Below, piece by piece: positions 62,779 through 64,000 of a DNA stretch of 64,000 bases. The DNA lies in contig NZ_CP011125.1 of the NCBI RefSeq assembly GCF_000737325.1, positions 8,060,001 through 8,124,000 on the forward strand, written 5' to 3'. This stretch comes from Sandaracinus amylolyticus (GTDB lineage Bacteria > Myxococcota_A > Polyangia > Polyangiales > Sandaracinaceae). Made by a program: the position numbers and the translations under genes. Below the pieces are notes generated by a model that was not told where the DNA came from, searched no databases, and saw nothing but the letters and a program-made list of their open reading frames with translations. Positions within the stretch are counted from its first letter, which is position 1. Each line of letters starts with the position of its first letter.

Positions 62779-63921
62779 TCAGAACGGATTGCCGCCGCAG
62801 CAGCTCGCGCAGTCCTGCCCCTCGCACCAGCCGTTGCGGCAGCGATCGATGATCGTGCACGCGTCGCCGTCGTCGCACGCGCGGCCGTTCTGATCGCGCG
62901 AGCACGCCTCGACGTCGACGCGGGTGCGGACCTGGACGCACGCGCCCGCCTGGCAGTGCGTCGACTGGCACGTTCGCTGGCGGCTCGCGTCGTCGTCGCA
63001 GTCGTCGCTGTAGTCGCACTCACCGTACGCGCCGCAATTGTCGGGCGCGCACTGGGCTCCTTCCGTCACTCGATTGCACGTCTGAGCGTCGGCGTAGGGC
63101 GCGCCCACGACGCACGCGCCTGCCGCGCAGACGCGGGCGCGGCAGGTCCGCGAGCGCGTGCCGAGGTCGTCGCACGCGTGGTCGTACGCGCACTCGGTGA
63201 ATGCGTCGCACTCGGGGTCACCGCACGAGTCGCCTTCGGTGTCGCGCACGCACTCCTGGGTCTCGGTGCGCTCGGTCACCGAGCACGCGCCGCCCGCGCA
63301 GACACTCTCGGCGCAGACGCGCGTCTGCACGCCGGTGGCGTCGCACGCGCCCTCGAACCCGCCGCACTCCGACCACGCGCCGCACCCGGCCGGCGCGCAC
63401 GCGGTCCCGTCGGTGTCGCGCGTGCACTCCTCGGACTCGATGCGCTCGTCGGGGACACACGCGCCCTGGGTGCACACGAAGCGGCGCGAGTGGCGCTCGC
63501 GCGTGCCCGCGACGTCGCACGCCTCGGCGTACTCGCAGTCGCTCCAGTCGCCCTCGGTGGCGGCGGGACAGTCGTCGTCACGCTCGCAGCCGACGCAGAG
63601 ATCGCGCTGCTCGTCGCACTCGAGCGGCGCCTCGCAGGGATCGCCCGAGTGCACGCACTCGCCGTCGACGCACTCGTCGGTGCCGTTGCAGACGATACCG
63701 TCGTCGCACGACGCATCGCGCGCGGTGTTCTCGCATCGGCCGTCGAGGCACACGTCGCGCGTGCACTCGTTGCCGTCGTCGCACTCGCTGCTCGATGCGC
63801 ACGCCCCGGTGCCGCCGTCCGCGTCGAGATCGCTGTTGTCGGCGGGCCTGCAGCCCGCGACGAGCGCGCAGAGCGCGAGAGAAGAGATCGAGACGAGCGA
63901 GAGAGCGCGACCTGTCGTCAT
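62779..63921 (-). CDS. Cys-rich repeat lipoprotein
   Basis: A 380-aa lipoprotein from ATG 63921 with lipobox VAGC. About 60 cysteines form repeats: first an EGF/scavenger-like part (CDDGNECTRDVCLDGRCENT, CNGTDECVDGECV), then three modules of ~60 residues of the type C-x-AxVC-x3-GxC-x8-ETQEC-x-RDT-x5-CGDPEC, and an end with CDDGDACTIIDRCRNGWC. These are typical of myxobacterial surface proteins of unknown role. The 79 bp beyond its start to the window end shows no further gene. Confidence 0.85.
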   Translation of the reverse strand: MTTGRALSLVSISSLALCALVAGCRPADNSDLDADGGTGACASSSECDDGNECTRDVCLDGRCENTARDASCDDGIVCNGTDECVDGECVHSGDPCEAPLECDEQRDLCVGCERDDDCPAATEGDWSDCEYAEACDVAGTRERHSRRFVCTQGACVPDERIESEECTRDTDGTACAPAGCGAWSECGGFEGACDATGVQTRVCAESVCAGGACSVTERTETQECVRDTEGDSCGDPECDAFTECAYDHACDDLGTRSRTCRARVCAAGACVVGAPYADAQTCNRVTEGAQCAPDNCGAYGECDYSDDCDDDASRQRTCQSTHCQAGACVQVRTRVDVEACSRDQNGRACDDGDACTIIDRCRNGWCEGQDCASCCGGNPF

Positions 63922-64000
63922 TCCGAACGTTCCTGTCCCGACCCCCACGGCCGGGTGCTCGCCCTCTTGGCGACGACCGCCTCGACGCAGCGTCGCGCTC

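Overview
The window is very G+C-rich (third codon positions almost all G or C). It carries many lipoproteins with Asp/Pro/Ala-rich linkers after the lipobox, Hanks-type Ser/Thr kinases with C-terminal membrane anchors, an FHA-domain sigma-54 activator, RCC1 and Cys-rich repeat lipoproteins and an IgGFc-binding-type protein. That mix fits a large-genome myxobacterium (Myxococcota, Polyangia; Sandaracinus-like is my guess). No rRNA or tRNA is visible, so the assignment is inference. Genes are tightly packed and change strand often. Several convergent pairs share or abut stop codons, and several operonic pairs overlap by four bases (TTGA, GTGA, ATGA, probably CTGA).

Layout. 1-8000: an IgGFc-binding-like fragment, a Ser/Thr kinase, an HtrA-like protease divergent from a LuxR-type regulator, two envelope proteins, fructose-1,6-bisphosphatase and an LPG-synthase/UPF0104 membrane protein. 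8000-17100: VanW-like protein, GNAT, phosphofructokinase, a P-domain lipoprotein, uridine kinase, a UshA-like 5'-nucleotidase and a Gph-type phosphatase. 17200-24800: MpaB-type oxygenase, TerB-like protein, HAD hydrolase, a TonB-like anchored protein, an MBL-fold hydrolase, and a fused hexapeptide acetyltransferase/PLP aminotransferase for diacetamido-uronate sugars. 24850-33600: SMI1/KNR4 protein, a divergent glucose-6-phosphate dehydrogenase, an aldo/keto reductase, a DUF1428 gene behind an SD-sequestering hairpin, a SUV3-like helicase, and an ECF42-type sigma factor with its YCII partner.

33674-39592 is the most coherent regulatory unit. A three-gene operon (DUF1549/1588-like protein with CxxCH, CxxCH lipoprotein, DUF1501 protein) is preceded by a near-consensus sigma-54 promoter and lies divergent from an FHA-type sigma-54 activator. 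39594-50153: RCC1 lipoprotein, a second Ser/Thr kinase with a TPR/PEGA partner, a MerR regulator with a SoxR-box-like operator shared with a methyltransferase, a quinone oxidoreductase, a propeller-like protein, a DUF4336 protein and an orphan histidine kinase. 50387-51944 holds an intact IS110-family element and a small ORF it may interrupt. 51945-53771 is an imine-reductase-like gene divergent from an AraC regulator.

54734-58486 is a gene-poor, decayed stretch with TPR, RCC1 and WGR remnants, an inverted repeat and a striking array of five 41-bp tandem units made of nested palindromes. 59385-60941 is a compact stress-type cluster: ribosome hibernation factor plus a coupled 65-aa protein, divergent from a degenerate receiver plus OsmC. 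At 61182 a lower-G+C gene encodes a protein with a six-cysteine CxxxC...CxC tail resembling defensin-like folds. An alpha/beta hydrolase and a Cys-rich repeat lipoprotein close the window.
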